The notes: generated by a model from the sequence alone, not told the origin. A DNA stretch of 64,000 nt from Pseudopedobacter sp965218985 (GCA_965218985.1 CBDCMP010000006.1:124001-188000); one strand, 5' to 3'; positions 1 to 8,402 are shown, counted from the stretch's first letter. Numbers and translations are program-made.

Positions 1-278
1 GACTGAAAAGAGGCCCCCAACGAAATCTTTTTTAAAGGAATTGCGACTACTGCAGATTGGACACTTAATTCTTTGATATTGAATCTGCTTTCATAACCTA
101 CAGCAATCATCGGATTTTTTAAAGCTGCGATACCTGCCTGGTTTTTTTGGGTTGACCAAACATCCTGCAAAGCAAGCCCAGCATCTCCCATTGCGGTGAT
201 GCGTGAACCGTGATTCGATTGAGCTGAGCAGAAAAAAGAGAGCGAAAATAAGATGATTGAAAAGTTGAATTTTTTCAT
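1..278 (-). CDS. Secreted/outer-membrane protein, N-terminal part (cut by window edge)
   Basis: Only the first 92 codons lie in the window; the frame is open to base 1. The start ATG is at 278. It begins with a Lys-rich then hydrophobic signal peptide (MKKFNFSIILFSLSFFCSAQ) with a likely cleavage after SAQ. The mature part reads GSRITAMGDAGLALQDVWST followed by NQAG and a beta-strand-like stretch, which resembles the start of PorV/PorQ-type or FadL-like outer-membrane barrels of Bacteroidota (AMGDA and NPAG-like motifs). The family call is an inference from this short region. The gene is divergent from the metallophosphoesterase gene, with 90 bases between the starts. Confidence 0.6.
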   Translation of the reverse strand, partial: MKKFNFSIILFSLSFFCSAQSNHGSRITAMGDAGLALQDVWSTQKNQAGIAALKNPMIAVGYESRFNIKELSVQSAVVAIPLKKISLGASFQ

Positions 279-368
279 TTCATCATATTTTTATATGAAT
301 TTACAAATTCATTTTAAATAATTCATAGTTATTCGCTAGATCGGTCAAATTTTTGTAAGTTGAAAGTC

Positions 369-1418
369 ATGCCCACTCCTCATCAAATCGTTTACGAAGT
401 TTTACTCATAGGCGATTCTGGCAATATCAAAAGAAACAAGCCGGATGAAATTTTGGAACTGATGAAGGTGCACCTGCCGAAGAATCAGGAATCAGCGGTG
501 ATCTTTCTTGGAGATAATGTGTATCCCAAAGGTTTGCCGCCTGAGGGCGACGAATTAAGAGCGGATGCAGAGCAGGTTCTTCTTAATCATCATCGGGCTT
601 TAAAAGATTACTTAGGCAAAGTTTTATTCATCTCAGGTAATCACGATTGGAATAAAGGGAAAGAGGATGGAATAGAGTATGTTTTGAGACAGGAGAAGTT
701 CATCCGCTCGCTTTTCAACATGGAGGATGTTTTTATTCCGGAACAAGGCTGCCCGGGTCCGAAAGAGATTAACCTATCAGCGCATTTAGTGATGGTGGCC
801 ATCAATACCCAATGGTGGGTTCAAAAAGGTTTTAAGCCAATTGGAGCTCATGAGGGTTGTTCGGTGGAGACTGAGGAGGGATTTTACACCCAACTTGAGG
901 AGATACTGGAAAAAAACAAGCACAAAAGGATTTTGGTGATTGGCCATTATCCCATTTACAGTTATTCGCTACATGGTGGCAGGTATAAATTGAAACACCA
1001 TTTATTCCCATTCACTCTTTATAAAAAGAAAGCGTATCTTCCTTTACCAATTGTTGGTTCCCTTTTACCCTTGTACAGAAAGTATTTTGGTGCCCGGGAA
1101 GATCTCTCCCATCCACGGTTCAGGCATCTAAGAAAACGGTTGAAAGAAATATTTCGAAGATATCCTGGTTTGATCTATGCAGCCGGGCACGAGCATAATC
1201 TTCAGTTCATAGAGAAATACCAAAATAACTTCATCATTAGCGGAGCAGCATCAAAATCAACCTATGTCATGGATAGCAAACATTCAAGATTTGGAATCTC
1301 GGCAAAGGGATTTTTTAAGCTCAAATTCTATGATGATAAGAAAGTGAAAGCGGAAGCGATCATCGTAGATGATGATAACCCGGCAGGAGAATTAATCTAC
1401 GAGGGTTGGATGTTGTAG
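369..1418 (+). CDS. Metallophosphoesterase (calcineurin-like)
   Basis: About 349 residues. The metal-binding motifs of the calcineurin-like phosphoesterase fold occur in order: GDSGN near residue 15, GDNVYPKG near 48, GNHDWNKG near 90, GHYPIY near 195 and AGHEHN near 275. These bind the two metal ions and identify a hydrolase of phosphate esters; the substrate cannot be read from sequence. In Bacteroidota similar domains are sometimes fused to a C-terminal outer-membrane barrel; here the domain stands alone with no signal peptide, so it is probably cytoplasmic. A TTG three codons upstream (360) is possible, but the ATG is preferred. The 3' end overlaps the convergent lipid kinase gene by 27 bases. 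Confidence 0.85.
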   Translation: MPTPHQIVYEVLLIGDSGNIKRNKPDEILELMKVHLPKNQESAVIFLGDNVYPKGLPPEGDELRADAEQVLLNHHRALKDYLGKVLFISGNHDWNKGKEDGIEYVLRQEKFIRSLFNMEDVFIPEQGCPGPKEINLSAHLVMVAINTQWWVQKGFKPIGAHEGCSVETEEGFYTQLEEILEKNKHKRILVIGHYPIYSYSLHGGRYKLKHHLFPFTLYKKKAYLPLPIVGSLLPLYRKYFGAREDLSHPRFRHLRKRLKEIFRRYPGLIYAAGHEHNLQFIEKYQNNFIISGAASKSTYVMDSKHSRFGISAKGFFKLKFYDDKKVKAEAIIVDDDNPAGELIYEGWML

Positions 1419-2306
1419 ACGAGCAGGAATCAAGACTTTCAAAACACCTGGCATGCATTCCAGGTCAATGAGATTCACTTTCCCGCAAATCTCCCCATCA
1501 ATTTGCAATAAGGTTTTTCGCTTACATTTAACAGTGGCTTTTTTACAATGGATAACCTCAAAATATTCAGAAAACTTCAGCTTGTTCCTGAACATTTGAA
1601 CCGCGATGGTAAAAATGTGGATTCTGGGGAATGGCTTTACGATGCAAATCTCAAATCTTCCGTCGTTTAATTTTCCGTCAGGATTGATCACTGCCCCCGT
1701 TCCGTATTTGGTGGCATTGGCGAAGGTGAGCGAGACAGCTTTCACATTTTTGATTTTACCATCATGCGATATTTGAAATCTTTTATAACCGATTAAAAAA
1801 GCTTCATTGAAAAGATGTTTAGCATAAGTGATCAACCCCCGTTTATTATCCAAATGAAAGCGTTTGACTATCCTTGCATTCAGCCCTACATCTGCCAGGT
1901 GGATGGATAACTTGTCATTCACTTTCAACAGGTCTATAGCTACCACCTTTCCTTCTGTGATTAAATTGAGACAGGCATTCAAGTCCTCAGGCATTTGTAA
2001 CTCTTTGGACATCCCGTTCGCTGAGCCTTTAGGGATGATAAGCAAAGCGATATTTTTTCTGTTGACAATTCCGGCCACAAGGGCCACTGTCCCATCTCCA
2101 CCTGCAGCTGCAACAATATCTGGATGGAAATTTTTGATTTGATTTTTGATGCCATTTTTTAGATTATCCAGCTCTAAATAATAGATACAAGCTTCATAAT
2201 CTTTTTTTTTGGAATGATGAAGAATGGTTGACTCTAAATTTGAATCGATTCCATCTCCGGATTTTTTATTGATGACGAATAAAACTTTTCTTTTCACCTC
2301 GCTCAT
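1392..2306 (-). CDS. Diacylglycerol kinase family lipid kinase (YegS/BmrU-like)
   Basis: 304 residues. The N-terminal catalytic domain has KVLFVINKKSG near residue 7 and the ATP-binding AAGGDGTVA near residue 66, the hallmark of the DAGK catalytic domain, followed by PKGSANG near residue 92 and LADVGLNARIV near 137. The C-terminal half contains the typical NPDGKLNDGRFEI stretch. The family phosphorylates diacylglycerol or related lipids at the cytoplasmic face of the membrane; the exact lipid is not determinable. It is convergent with the metallophosphoesterase gene and lies downstream of the MerR gene on the same strand (91-base gap). Confidence 0.88.
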   Translation of the reverse strand: MSEVKRKVLFVINKKSGDGIDSNLESTILHHSKKKDYEACIYYLELDNLKNGIKNQIKNFHPDIVAAAGGDGTVALVAGIVNRKNIALLIIPKGSANGMSKELQMPEDLNACLNLITEGKVVAIDLLKVNDKLSIHLADVGLNARIVKRFHLDNKRGLITYAKHLFNEAFLIGYKRFQISHDGKIKNVKAVSLTFANATKYGTGAVINPDGKLNDGRFEICIVKPFPRIHIFTIAVQMFRNKLKFSEYFEVIHCKKATVKCKRKTLLQIDGEICGKVNLIDLECMPGVLKVLIPARLQHPTLVD

Positions 2307-2397
2307 TTAAATTTCATTTCTTCGGCTGATCTTTCCATCCATTGGCTACAACCATGCCAGCTATATGAAAATCAATAAGGTGACAACAGGGTTGTAT

Positions 2398-2733
2398 TTA
2401 AAGCTGATCTTTTAGCTCAATCATAAATGATTTCAGCTTCTCCAAAGCATCAATCACTTTTTGTTGTTCCACCACTTCGTTTTTATTGGCCTTTAAATGC
2501 TCTTTTGCTCCCTGAATCGTAAAACCTTTGTCTTTTATGAGGTGAAAGATGATTTTAAGGTTAGCGATATCCTCTGGTCTGAAAAGTCTATTCCCTTTTG
2601 CATTTTTCTTAGGTTGCAGAATATCAAATTCTTTCTCGTAAAATCGTATCATGGAGGTGTTCACTTCAAACATTTCGGCAACCTCCCCGATAGGATAATA
2701 AAGCTTTGAAATCTCCTTCTCTTTGTATGGCAT
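2398..2733 (-). CDS. MerR-family transcriptional regulator
   Basis: 111 residues. The N-terminal winged helix reads KLYYPIGEVAEMFEVNTSMI followed by RFYEKEFDIL, a typical MerR DNA-binding domain, then NRLFRPEDIANLKIIFHLI. The C-terminal part is a short helix (KNEVVEQQKVIDALEKLKSF) that would dimerise; there is no Cys-rich or large effector domain, so it resembles the short MerR proteins of Bacteroidota found beside an M23 peptidase. It follows the M23 gene by 39 bases on the same strand and is probably co-transcribed with it. Target genes are unknown. Confidence 0.88.
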   Translation of the reverse strand: MPYKEKEISKLYYPIGEVAEMFEVNTSMIRFYEKEFDILQPKKNAKGNRLFRPEDIANLKIIFHLIKDKGFTIQGAKEHLKANKNEVVEQQKVIDALEKLKSFMIELKDQL

Positions 2734-2772
2734 TTTTATTAGATATGGTTTAAAGCAAAAACGATAAAGCGG

Positions 2773-3741
2773 TTAATCTAATGATTGATTTTCTCTTGAA
2801 GCCACCTCTAACATCGTCATGTATTCTGTAGGGGAGAGATCGCTGAAAAAGAAATTGATTGGGTTGATAGGTTTGCCGTTTTTTATCACTTCGTAATGGC
2901 AATGTGGCCCTGTTGAGGCTCCGGTGTTACCAACATAGCCAATCACGTCACCTCTTTTTATGCGCTGTCCTTTGCGCATTTTGAATTTACTCATGTGCGC
3001 ATATTTGGTGACATAACCGTAACCATGGTTGATCATGATCCGGTTGCCATAGCCTCTTTCCACCCCGGCGGCAATTACCGTCCCATCCCCGGTGGCATAA
3101 ATAGGAGTGCCAATGGGGGCTGCGAAATCCAGTCCTTCATGCATTTTCCTGATTTTGTAAATGGGATGCATCCTATAGCCGAAACCCGATATGGAACCCC
3201 TCAGTTTGCGACTGTCTATAGGTTGGATAGCCGGGATACTGGCCATCATCTTTCCTTTGGAATTCACAGCTTTCGCCAGTTCATCGTAAGATTTGGATTG
3301 AACATAAATCTCTTTTGAAAGCATGTCGAGTTTTTTGGTGGTCTCGATCATCAGTTTTGAGTAGTTGTAGTTCTCCAGGTTTTTATAACGGTTGATTCCA
3401 CCAAACCCAGCCTTTCTCACATCAAGCGGAATGGGTTCAGCCTCAAAAATCACCCGATAGATATTATCGTCCCTGTCCTGTAAATCGTTCATCACTACAT
3501 CCACTTGTTTGAGCCTGCTTTGAAGAATATCATATTGCAAGCTAAGCGCACTGATTTCTCTCTTCAATTGTTTTTCTTTTGGAGAATCCAGGAAAGTATA
3601 AGCAAAAGCGATGATGATGAAAGAGAAGACCAGCGCAGTGGACAAGAACCCCAAACCTTTTAAAATCTTAATTCCTAAACTGAGCTTAACTTTTTCGTAT
3701 TTAAGGGTTTGGGAGTTAAAATAATATTTTGTTTTCGCCAT
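2773..3741 (-). CDS. M23-family metallopeptidase (LytM domain), membrane-anchored
   Basis: 322 residues. A single membrane segment near residues 30-50 is followed by a coiled-coil-like helix (residues about 55-100) and a C-terminal LytM domain with HEGLDFAAPIGTPIYATGDG near residue 200 (H and D metal ligands) and GPHCHYEVIKNG near residue 280 (HxH). The family cleaves peptidoglycan cross-bridges, or in non-catalytic members regulates cell-wall enzymes; here the zinc ligands are intact. The protein should sit in the inner membrane with its catalytic domain in the periplasm. It is immediately upstream of the MerR gene on the same strand. Confidence 0.9.
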   Translation of the reverse strand: MAKTKYYFNSQTLKYEKVKLSLGIKILKGLGFLSTALVFSFIIIAFAYTFLDSPKEKQLKREISALSLQYDILQSRLKQVDVVMNDLQDRDDNIYRVIFEAEPIPLDVRKAGFGGINRYKNLENYNYSKLMIETTKKLDMLSKEIYVQSKSYDELAKAVNSKGKMMASIPAIQPIDSRKLRGSISGFGYRMHPIYKIRKMHEGLDFAAPIGTPIYATGDGTVIAAGVERGYGNRIMINHGYGYVTKYAHMSKFKMRKGQRIKRGDVIGYVGNTGASTGPHCHYEVIKNGKPINPINFFFSDLSPTEYMTMLEVASRENQSLD

Positions 3742-3782
3742 GAACTGGTAATTAATGATTTACAACGTTTAGCTGAAGTAGA

Positions 3783-3811
3783 CAAAGGTAGAAAAAATAC
3801 TAAAACGCAAA
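3783..3811 (-). promoter_or_regulatory. Candidate promoter for the M23 peptidase gene
   Basis: On the minus strand a TACCTTTG box (3783-3790) matches the Bacteroidota -7 consensus TAnnTTTG, with TTTG at 3808-3811, 17 bases upstream. This predicts a leader of roughly 35 nucleotides before the ATG at 3741. Assigned by motif only. Confidence 0.5.
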
Positions 3812-3835
3812 AATGGATAAGAAAATATAACAAAT

Positions 3836-3866
3836 AAAAAAGGCCATTGATTTCTCAATGACCTTT
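3836..3866 (-). terminator. Rho-independent terminator after glycine-zipper gene
   Basis: Minus strand: an 11-bp stem (AAGGTCATTGA with one G-T pair) with a 4-base loop followed by a run of T. It lies 20 bases past the stop of the gene ending at 3886. Confidence 0.75.
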
Positions 3867-3885
3867 ATACTACTCTTTAAGGCAC

Positions 3886-4278
3886 TTAGTTGGCTCTTCC
3901 GGTTTTTTTGTCTTTATCTCTTCCAATCAAATATCCGGCGCCTGCTCCTGCAGCACCACCAACAATGGCACCCCGTCCGGATTTTTTATCAATCAACGCA
4001 CCGGCACCTGCTCCTGCAACTCCACCAATCACTGCGCCTTTAGCAGCTGAACTCCATCCTTTTTTCTTTTGTTCCGGAGTCACATAAGTGTTGTTTACCA
4101 CTACGGGTTTAGCAGCGGCCTCTTTTTTCTGAACCTCGGCTCTTTTGAAACTGTCTAATTTCAGGCTGTCCTTCATCATTTTGATGGAATCAGCTTTGTC
4201 TTCTGAACTGGCTTTATATTGGTTATTACAAGCAGCTAAACTCGCTGCAATCAAAACCATACTCATTAACTTTTTCAT
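3886..4278 (-). CDS. Glycine-zipper lipoprotein
   Basis: About 130 residues from the ATG at 4278, chosen because it starts a clean lipoprotein signal (MKKLMSMVLIAASLAAC, lipobox LAAC). A Lys/Asp-rich linker is followed by Gly-rich stretches near residues 75-120 (AAKGAVIGGVAGAGAGALI, then GAIVGGAAGAGAGYLIGR), which are glycine-zipper helices like those in YMGG/OmpA-like zipper proteins that insert in or span membranes. Function unknown. A longer frame upstream to 4308 adds ten residues that spoil the signal peptide. It is a single-gene unit with its own terminator. Confidence 0.82.
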   Translation of the reverse strand: MKKLMSMVLIAASLAACNNQYKASSEDKADSIKMMKDSLKLDSFKRAEVQKKEAAAKPVVVNNTYVTPEQKKKGWSSAAKGAVIGGVAGAGAGALIDKKSGRGAIVGGAAGAGAGYLIGRDKDKKTGRAN

Positions 4279-4419
4279 ACTATCAATTTTATGATTTAAT
4301 AAATTCAATAAATTTGATTAAGGTTTAGAAATAATAATGCCAAATATTAAATTGCTCAATAGACGATTTAACAGCGGATAGGGCATAAATACTGTCTAAA
4401 AATCAGTACAAATACGATA

Positions 4420-5331
4420 CTAAGCAGCGAGATCTTTTAACTTTTCATGATGAATCGCCGAAGGGCTGCCGAAGATATAAAACCATTTCTTCTGTATCCC
4501 TTTGGCATGTTTCACATCCTCAATCATATCCTGATATTCATGAAAGTTTAAAAATATGGGATTTAAACGGTTTCCGATTTTATTAGTCAGCCCATATTCC
4601 GGGCGCTCCTCTTCTTTTTGAAATGTTCCAAACATCCTATCCCAAAAGATGAAGGTCGCCGCATAATTCTTGTCTAAATATTTCTCTTGGGTTCCATGGT
4701 GAACCCTGTGGTTTGAGGGCGTGGCCAATATATACTCGAACACGGGATGTAATTTTTTGATGTACTCTGTATGCACCCAAAATTGAAAGAGCACGCTAGC
4801 TTGGCTTACTGCAAAAATGACGATAGGGTGGAAACCCGCGAAAAACACCGGCAAAAAGAAAATCACTTTGATGTTTTGCACCCAGCTTAAACGGAAGGAA
4901 ACGGAGAGGTTATAATTCTCGGCAGAATGGTGTACGATATGTGTGGCCCAGAAGAATCGGTTTTCATGGGAGATCCTGTGCGACCAGTAGCTGCAAAAGT
5001 CGAAGATGATATAACAGGGTATTAACGTCCACCAGTTTAATTCCATACGCCAGGGAACAAAGTTAAAGATCCAGATTGCGGCATACATCAAGCCTATTTT
5101 AATCAATAAGCTGATGCCTACATTCCCTAATCCCACCAGGGTGGAACCCATCGTCTCTTTAAAAGGATAATTATGAATCTCTTTTCGCCAGGAATAGATG
5201 ATTTCAGCGACTGTCAAAACTGCCATCACAGGTATCGCATATACAATTAAATTAGGGGCGTTTTTTTCGAGATGGAGAACTTGATCAAAGGAGATGGGCG
5301 CTGCACCAAATAAATTTAATAATAAAGTCAT
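4420..5331 (-). CDS. Sterol desaturase / fatty acid hydroxylase family membrane protein
   Basis: About 303 residues from the ATG at 5331 (longer frames reach 5361 and 5409 but add no recognisable part). Several hydrophobic membrane segments surround the di-iron histidine boxes: SHRISHE near residue 120, HIVHHSAENYN near 135 and NHRVHHGT near 210. This is the fatty acid hydroxylase superfamily (PF04116-type), integral membrane enzymes that hydroxylate or desaturate lipids using O2. The substrate is unknown; in Bacteroidota sphingolipid or fatty-acid modification would be plausible. It is divergent from the thiamine riboswitch. Confidence 0.87.
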   Translation of the reverse strand: MTLLLNLFGAAPISFDQVLHLEKNAPNLIVYAIPVMAVLTVAEIIYSWRKEIHNYPFKETMGSTLVGLGNVGISLLIKIGLMYAAIWIFNFVPWRMELNWWTLIPCYIIFDFCSYWSHRISHENRFFWATHIVHHSAENYNLSVSFRLSWVQNIKVIFFLPVFFAGFHPIVIFAVSQASVLFQFWVHTEYIKKLHPVFEYILATPSNHRVHHGTQEKYLDKNYAATFIFWDRMFGTFQKEEERPEYGLTNKIGNRLNPIFLNFHEYQDMIEDVKHAKGIQKKWFYIFGSPSAIHHEKLKDLAA

Positions 5332-5436
5332 GTGACTATAAGCTAAGCATTTTAACGGCATCCCCAAAATTATTTCTGTTATTATTACATTATTTATAGA
5401 AATACACAATTTTCTTTATACTTTAGCGACATCAAA

Positions 5437-5598
5437 AAGGGGTGCCGAATGTCTTCAGGACATCATCAGGCTGAGATCATACCCATCGTAAGGTATAAGG
5501 CAACGGGCAAATGGTATCAGGTTCTGGCCTTACACCTTAAAATCCCTAAATCCTAAACCTTTCGTACACCTGATCCGGATAATGCCGGCGTAGGAAAA
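5437..5598 (+). promoter_or_regulatory. TPP riboswitch (THI element)
   Basis: The conserved segments occur in order: GGGGTGCC at 5439, CTGAGAT at 5471, ACCC at 5481, then ACACCTGATCCGGATAATGC from 5566 and CCGGCGTAGGAAA ending at 5597. These form the thiamine-pyrophosphate pocket. About 85 bases separate ACCC from ACACCTGAT, longer than in minimal versions, indicating an extended optional P3 arm. It lies 41 bases upstream of a PnuC-family transporter gene. No strong T-run hairpin follows, so translational control is the more likely mechanism (inference). Confidence 0.93.
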
Positions 5599-5638
5599 AG
5601 GTTTTTAAAATCGTTCATTCTCCCTTCTTTGAATTGAT

Positions 5639-6298
5639 ATGTTTAACTATTCATCACACATGAATTTTACAGATTGGTTTGATTTATTGACCGAACAGCT
5701 AAAATCAACAAGTTTATTGGAATGGCTTGCCGTACTTTTTGGTGTAGCAGAAGTGCTGCTGGCCAAAAGAAATAAAGTCTGGCTTTATCCTGTCGGAATA
5801 ATTTCCATTTTGACAGGTTCCTTCCTGTTGATCGAATCAAAGCTCTATGCCGAAACCTTACTCAACATCTATTACCTGGTGATGAGCGTTTATGGTTGGG
5901 TGGTTTGGAAATCACATTCCGCATCCGGAGCAAGGGAAATCAGCAAAAGCAATAAAAAGGACTTTGCCATCACGCTGGCGATTTCTATCCTGGGTTGGGG
6001 ATTCCTATATCATGTACTTTCCAATTATACTGATTCCGATGTGCCCATCATGGATGCATTCGTATCCTCCACTGCCTGGGCAGGCATGTGGTTGCTGGCC
6101 CGTAGAAAACTAGAGAACTGGATATGGCTCAATATATCCAATATAGCAGCCATCCCATTGCTCTTTCACAAACACCTGCCTATGTTTGCGCTCTTAACCG
6201 TTTTTCTTTTCATTGTAGCTGTTTTTGGGTATTTCGATTGGTTAAAAGAGCTAAATAAAAGCAAGTTTTCATTTACAGATCACATCAGTTCGGATTAG
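5639..6298 (+). CDS. pnuT: PnuT-type thiamine transporter (PnuC family)
   Basis: 219 residues, with six to seven membrane segments. The family signature is in LYPVGIISILTGSFLLIESK followed by LYAETLLNIYYLVMSVYGWV; the WxxWxxxRRxLENWIW pattern near residue 165 is also typical of PnuC proteins. PnuC transports nicotinamide riboside, but members placed behind TPP riboswitches (PnuT) are assigned to thiamine uptake in Bacteroidota, and the riboswitch directly upstream supports that here. The start at 5639 is the first ATG; another at 5660 is possible. The usual neighbours (TonB receptor, thiamine pyrophosphokinase) are absent from this locus. Confidence 0.85.
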   Translation: MFNYSSHMNFTDWFDLLTEQLKSTSLLEWLAVLFGVAEVLLAKRNKVWLYPVGIISILTGSFLLIESKLYAETLLNIYYLVMSVYGWVVWKSHSASGAREISKSNKKDFAITLAISILGWGFLYHVLSNYTDSDVPIMDAFVSSTAWAGMWLLARRKLENWIWLNISNIAAIPLLFHKHLPMFALLTVFLFIVAVFGYFDWLKELNKSKFSFTDHISSD

Positions 6299-6365
6299 GG
6301 AAATCTAATCCATGTTTTAATTATTCATTTTATAAGCAAATTACCACAAAGCATTCAATCAAGAG

Positions 6366-7436
6366 ATGAACCAATCAGCAATCAGCAATCATCATATCGC
6401 TTCAAAAGCAGAACAGTTAGGGTTTTTACCCGAAGAATGGCTGAACCTAGCTCATGAAAATAATTGGTTTAAACTCTTTGTGCCAAAATACTTAGGTGGT
6501 TCGGGTTTAACTTTGCCGCAAGTGCTGAGAGAAGAGGAGGAGTTGAGTGGCAAAGACGGTAGTTTGGGCTGGACTGTCACTTTATGTGCAGGCGCAGGAT
6601 GGTTTGTCGGCTTTTTAGACCAAGAATTGGCTAAAGAGATTTTCTCAGATCCAAAGGTTTGCTTGGCAGGCAGTGGTTTTGTTGGCGGCAAAGCCGATTT
6701 AGAAGAAGGGATCTATCATATCAGCGGCAGCTGGGCTTATGCCAGCGGAGCTTTGCATGCCACCCATTTTACCGCCAATTGTCTGATGTACGATCATGGA
6801 GTTCCTGTTTTAAAAGATGGAGAGCAGCAGGTAAAGGCATTCCTTTTAAAAAAAGAGGAGGTGGAGATTTTAGATGGATGGAGCTATATGGGAATGGTGG
6901 CCACAGGAAGCCACTCATTTAAGGTGGATAACCTCATAGTTCCTCTCAACAGGAGTTTCGAAATTGAGCCGGAAAGAGCAGTTTTAAAAAACCCTGTTTT
7001 TCAATACCCTTTTCTGCAATTGGCGGAGACCACCTTAGCAGCCAATGTTTTAGGCATTACCCAGCACTTTCTAAATCTCGTGGATAATTGTTTCTGGGCA
7101 AGAAATGAAAAGAGAAATTACGATGAAAAACATCAGGGGTATTACAAGGAGCTCTTATGCAATAACTGGCAATATATTTTAAATGCGAGGAAAGGATTTT
7201 ATGATGCTGCAGACCAATCCTGGAAAGAACTCGTTGAAAATAGAGAAATCACTGAAAAAACATTGAATAAAGTGAGCGAAAGCAGCAGGCATTTAGCCAT
7301 CTCCTGCAGAAAAGCAGCCGCAGAATTGCATCCTTATGCCGGATTAGAAGCCGCAAAGAAACATACGGAGATTAACCGTGTTTGGCGGGATATGAATACG
7401 GTGAGCCAGCATGCTTTACTGATATTTCCTTTTTAG
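6366..7436 (+). CDS. Acyl-CoA dehydrogenase family protein
   Basis: 356 residues. The N-terminal helical region FKLFVPKYLGGSGLTLPQVL then EEELSGKDGSLGWTVTLCAG is typical of acyl-CoA dehydrogenase or the related flavin-dependent monooxygenase (HsaA/DszC-like) fold; a middle beta domain follows (YHISGSWAYASGALHATHF, WSYMGMVATGSH) and a helical C-terminus with W-R-D near the end. It is a little shorter than usual acyl-CoA dehydrogenases (about 380) and the catalytic Glu cannot be placed with confidence. It is 67 bases downstream of pnuT, possibly in the riboswitch-controlled transcript, but a link to thiamine is not evident. Confidence 0.75.
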   Translation: MNQSAISNHHIASKAEQLGFLPEEWLNLAHENNWFKLFVPKYLGGSGLTLPQVLREEEELSGKDGSLGWTVTLCAGAGWFVGFLDQELAKEIFSDPKVCLAGSGFVGGKADLEEGIYHISGSWAYASGALHATHFTANCLMYDHGVPVLKDGEQQVKAFLLKKEEVEILDGWSYMGMVATGSHSFKVDNLIVPLNRSFEIEPERAVLKNPVFQYPFLQLAETTLAANVLGITQHFLNLVDNCFWARNEKRNYDEKHQGYYKELLCNNWQYILNARKGFYDAADQSWKELVENREITEKTLNKVSESSRHLAISCRKAAAELHPYAGLEAAKKHTEINRVWRDMNTVSQHALLIFPF

Positions 7437-7484
7437 TTTAGCCGAATTATTTTTAAGGCTAGTGTCATGTCATTCATTAATTGA

Positions 7485-7736
7485 CGGATAAAGTCTTAAT
7501 AATCCAAGCTGTTCTCCAAGCTGTTCGCCATGTTAGCGTAGCGCATGTCGAACTAAAGAATATAGGGGATTTGTAATCCCGATTATTCAAAAATTAGTTG
7601 ACTTTATCCCATGGTCTATTTTCAGAATCAAATTTATGGACAGAAAAAGGGATGCAATGATTTGGCGAGTTTGTTTAAATGGACTACAAATCCCTGTCTT
7701 CTGCAGGCATGCAAATTATTAATAAATTCGACATGC
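7485..7736. repeat. Nested inverted repeats (MITE-like remnant)
   Basis: Several pairs of exact inverted repeats are nested: GGATAAAGTC (7485-7494) with GACTTTATCC (7600-7609), GCATGTCGAA (7543-7552) with TTCGACATGC (7727-7736), and GGGATTTGTA (7566-7575) with TACAAATCCC (7685-7694). A local palindrome GGGATT-TGT-AATCCC sits at 7566-7580, and CCAAGCTGTTC is directly repeated near 7504 and 7516. No transposase frame is present, so this looks like a non-autonomous or decayed element. Confidence 0.6.
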
Positions 7737-7880
7737 CCTTCTGAACATGTCCAATACTATTAAGTTAAGAGGTTCGCCATTTTGAACGCAGTGAAAAATT
7801 ACACAAATAGGTGACAAGTTCTATGAGGAGACCTTTGCTGGTGAGACGTTTCGTACCTACCATTGACGTAATCTAGTTTC

Positions 7881-7946
7881 GGTCTGTGAGGACACAGACC
7901 GAGGTGAAATCCTATTATTATTCCATAGTCTGTGTCCTCACAGACC
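7881..7946. repeat. REP-like palindrome doublet 1
   Basis: Two copies of the palindrome GGTCTGTG-N4-CACAGACC lie 26 bases apart in opposite orientation as judged by the loop (AGGA at 7889, TCCT at 7935). The second copy has A for the first G. The arrangement resembles an inverted REP pair (REPIN-like). No gene overlaps. Confidence 0.8.
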
Positions 7947-8097
7947 TTATTTTTGTTTCCGCTGATGTTTTTTTATTTGCAATGATCTAATTTTCAGATT
8001 ATTATATCCAATAGAAAAACGTCATTTCATATTGATTTATATGAAATATATTAGACCTCAACGTGACACGAGATTTCCTTAACTTAATAGCTTAACC

Positions 8098-8163
8098 GTG
8101 GTCTGTGTCCTCACAGACCACTTTAATGGAGTCTTATATTTCGGTCTGTGAAAGACACAGACC
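8098..8163. repeat. REP-like palindrome doublet 2
   Basis: Two further copies: GTGGTCTGTG-TCCT-CACAGACCAC (8098-8121, 10-bp arms) and GGTCTGTG-AAAGA-CACAGACC (8143-8163). Spacing is about 23 bases and the two are again in opposite orientation, mirroring the doublet at 7881-7946. The outer context TTTC...GAGGT is shared between the copies at 7881 and 8143. Confidence 0.8.
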
Positions 8164-8171
8164 GAGGTTAA

Positions 8172-8324
8172 AACAGCATCGAGCCGTTTGATGTGGAGCG
8201 TGAAGAAAGTGCTGGGAAAATCAGAAAAGTTATTGCAGCGGAATTAATAAAGCACCGCCAAGATATAGCGAAAGAGGTTTTACGCTTAGTTTGCTTTTGC
8301 ATTCAAAAATCACAGGTCGAGTAA
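8172..8324 (+). pseudogene. Possible coding remnant of about 50 codons
   Basis: An open stretch without its own ATG start reads IEPFDVEREESAGKIRKVIA followed by a helical, charged segment and ends at TAA 8322. An in-frame stop (8169-8171) directly precedes it, right after a REP-like palindrome. Composition looks protein-like, but the parent family is not recognised; it may be chance. Confidence 0.25.
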
Positions 8325-8402
8325 AAATAAGTGTTAAAGCTTTTCTGATTGTGCAAGGTCTTGTGCGACAAAAGCACCTGAGCGAAAGAGAAAAAGATTT
8401 TG

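Noticed and set aside
5332..5409. Upstream extension of the membrane hydroxylase
   Set aside because: Adds a Cys/Ile-rich segment with no family resemblance; ATG at 5331 gives a normal N-terminus.
7881..8163. CRISPR array from repeated palindromes
   Set aside because: Only four copies, alternating orientation, irregular spacing and no cas genes.
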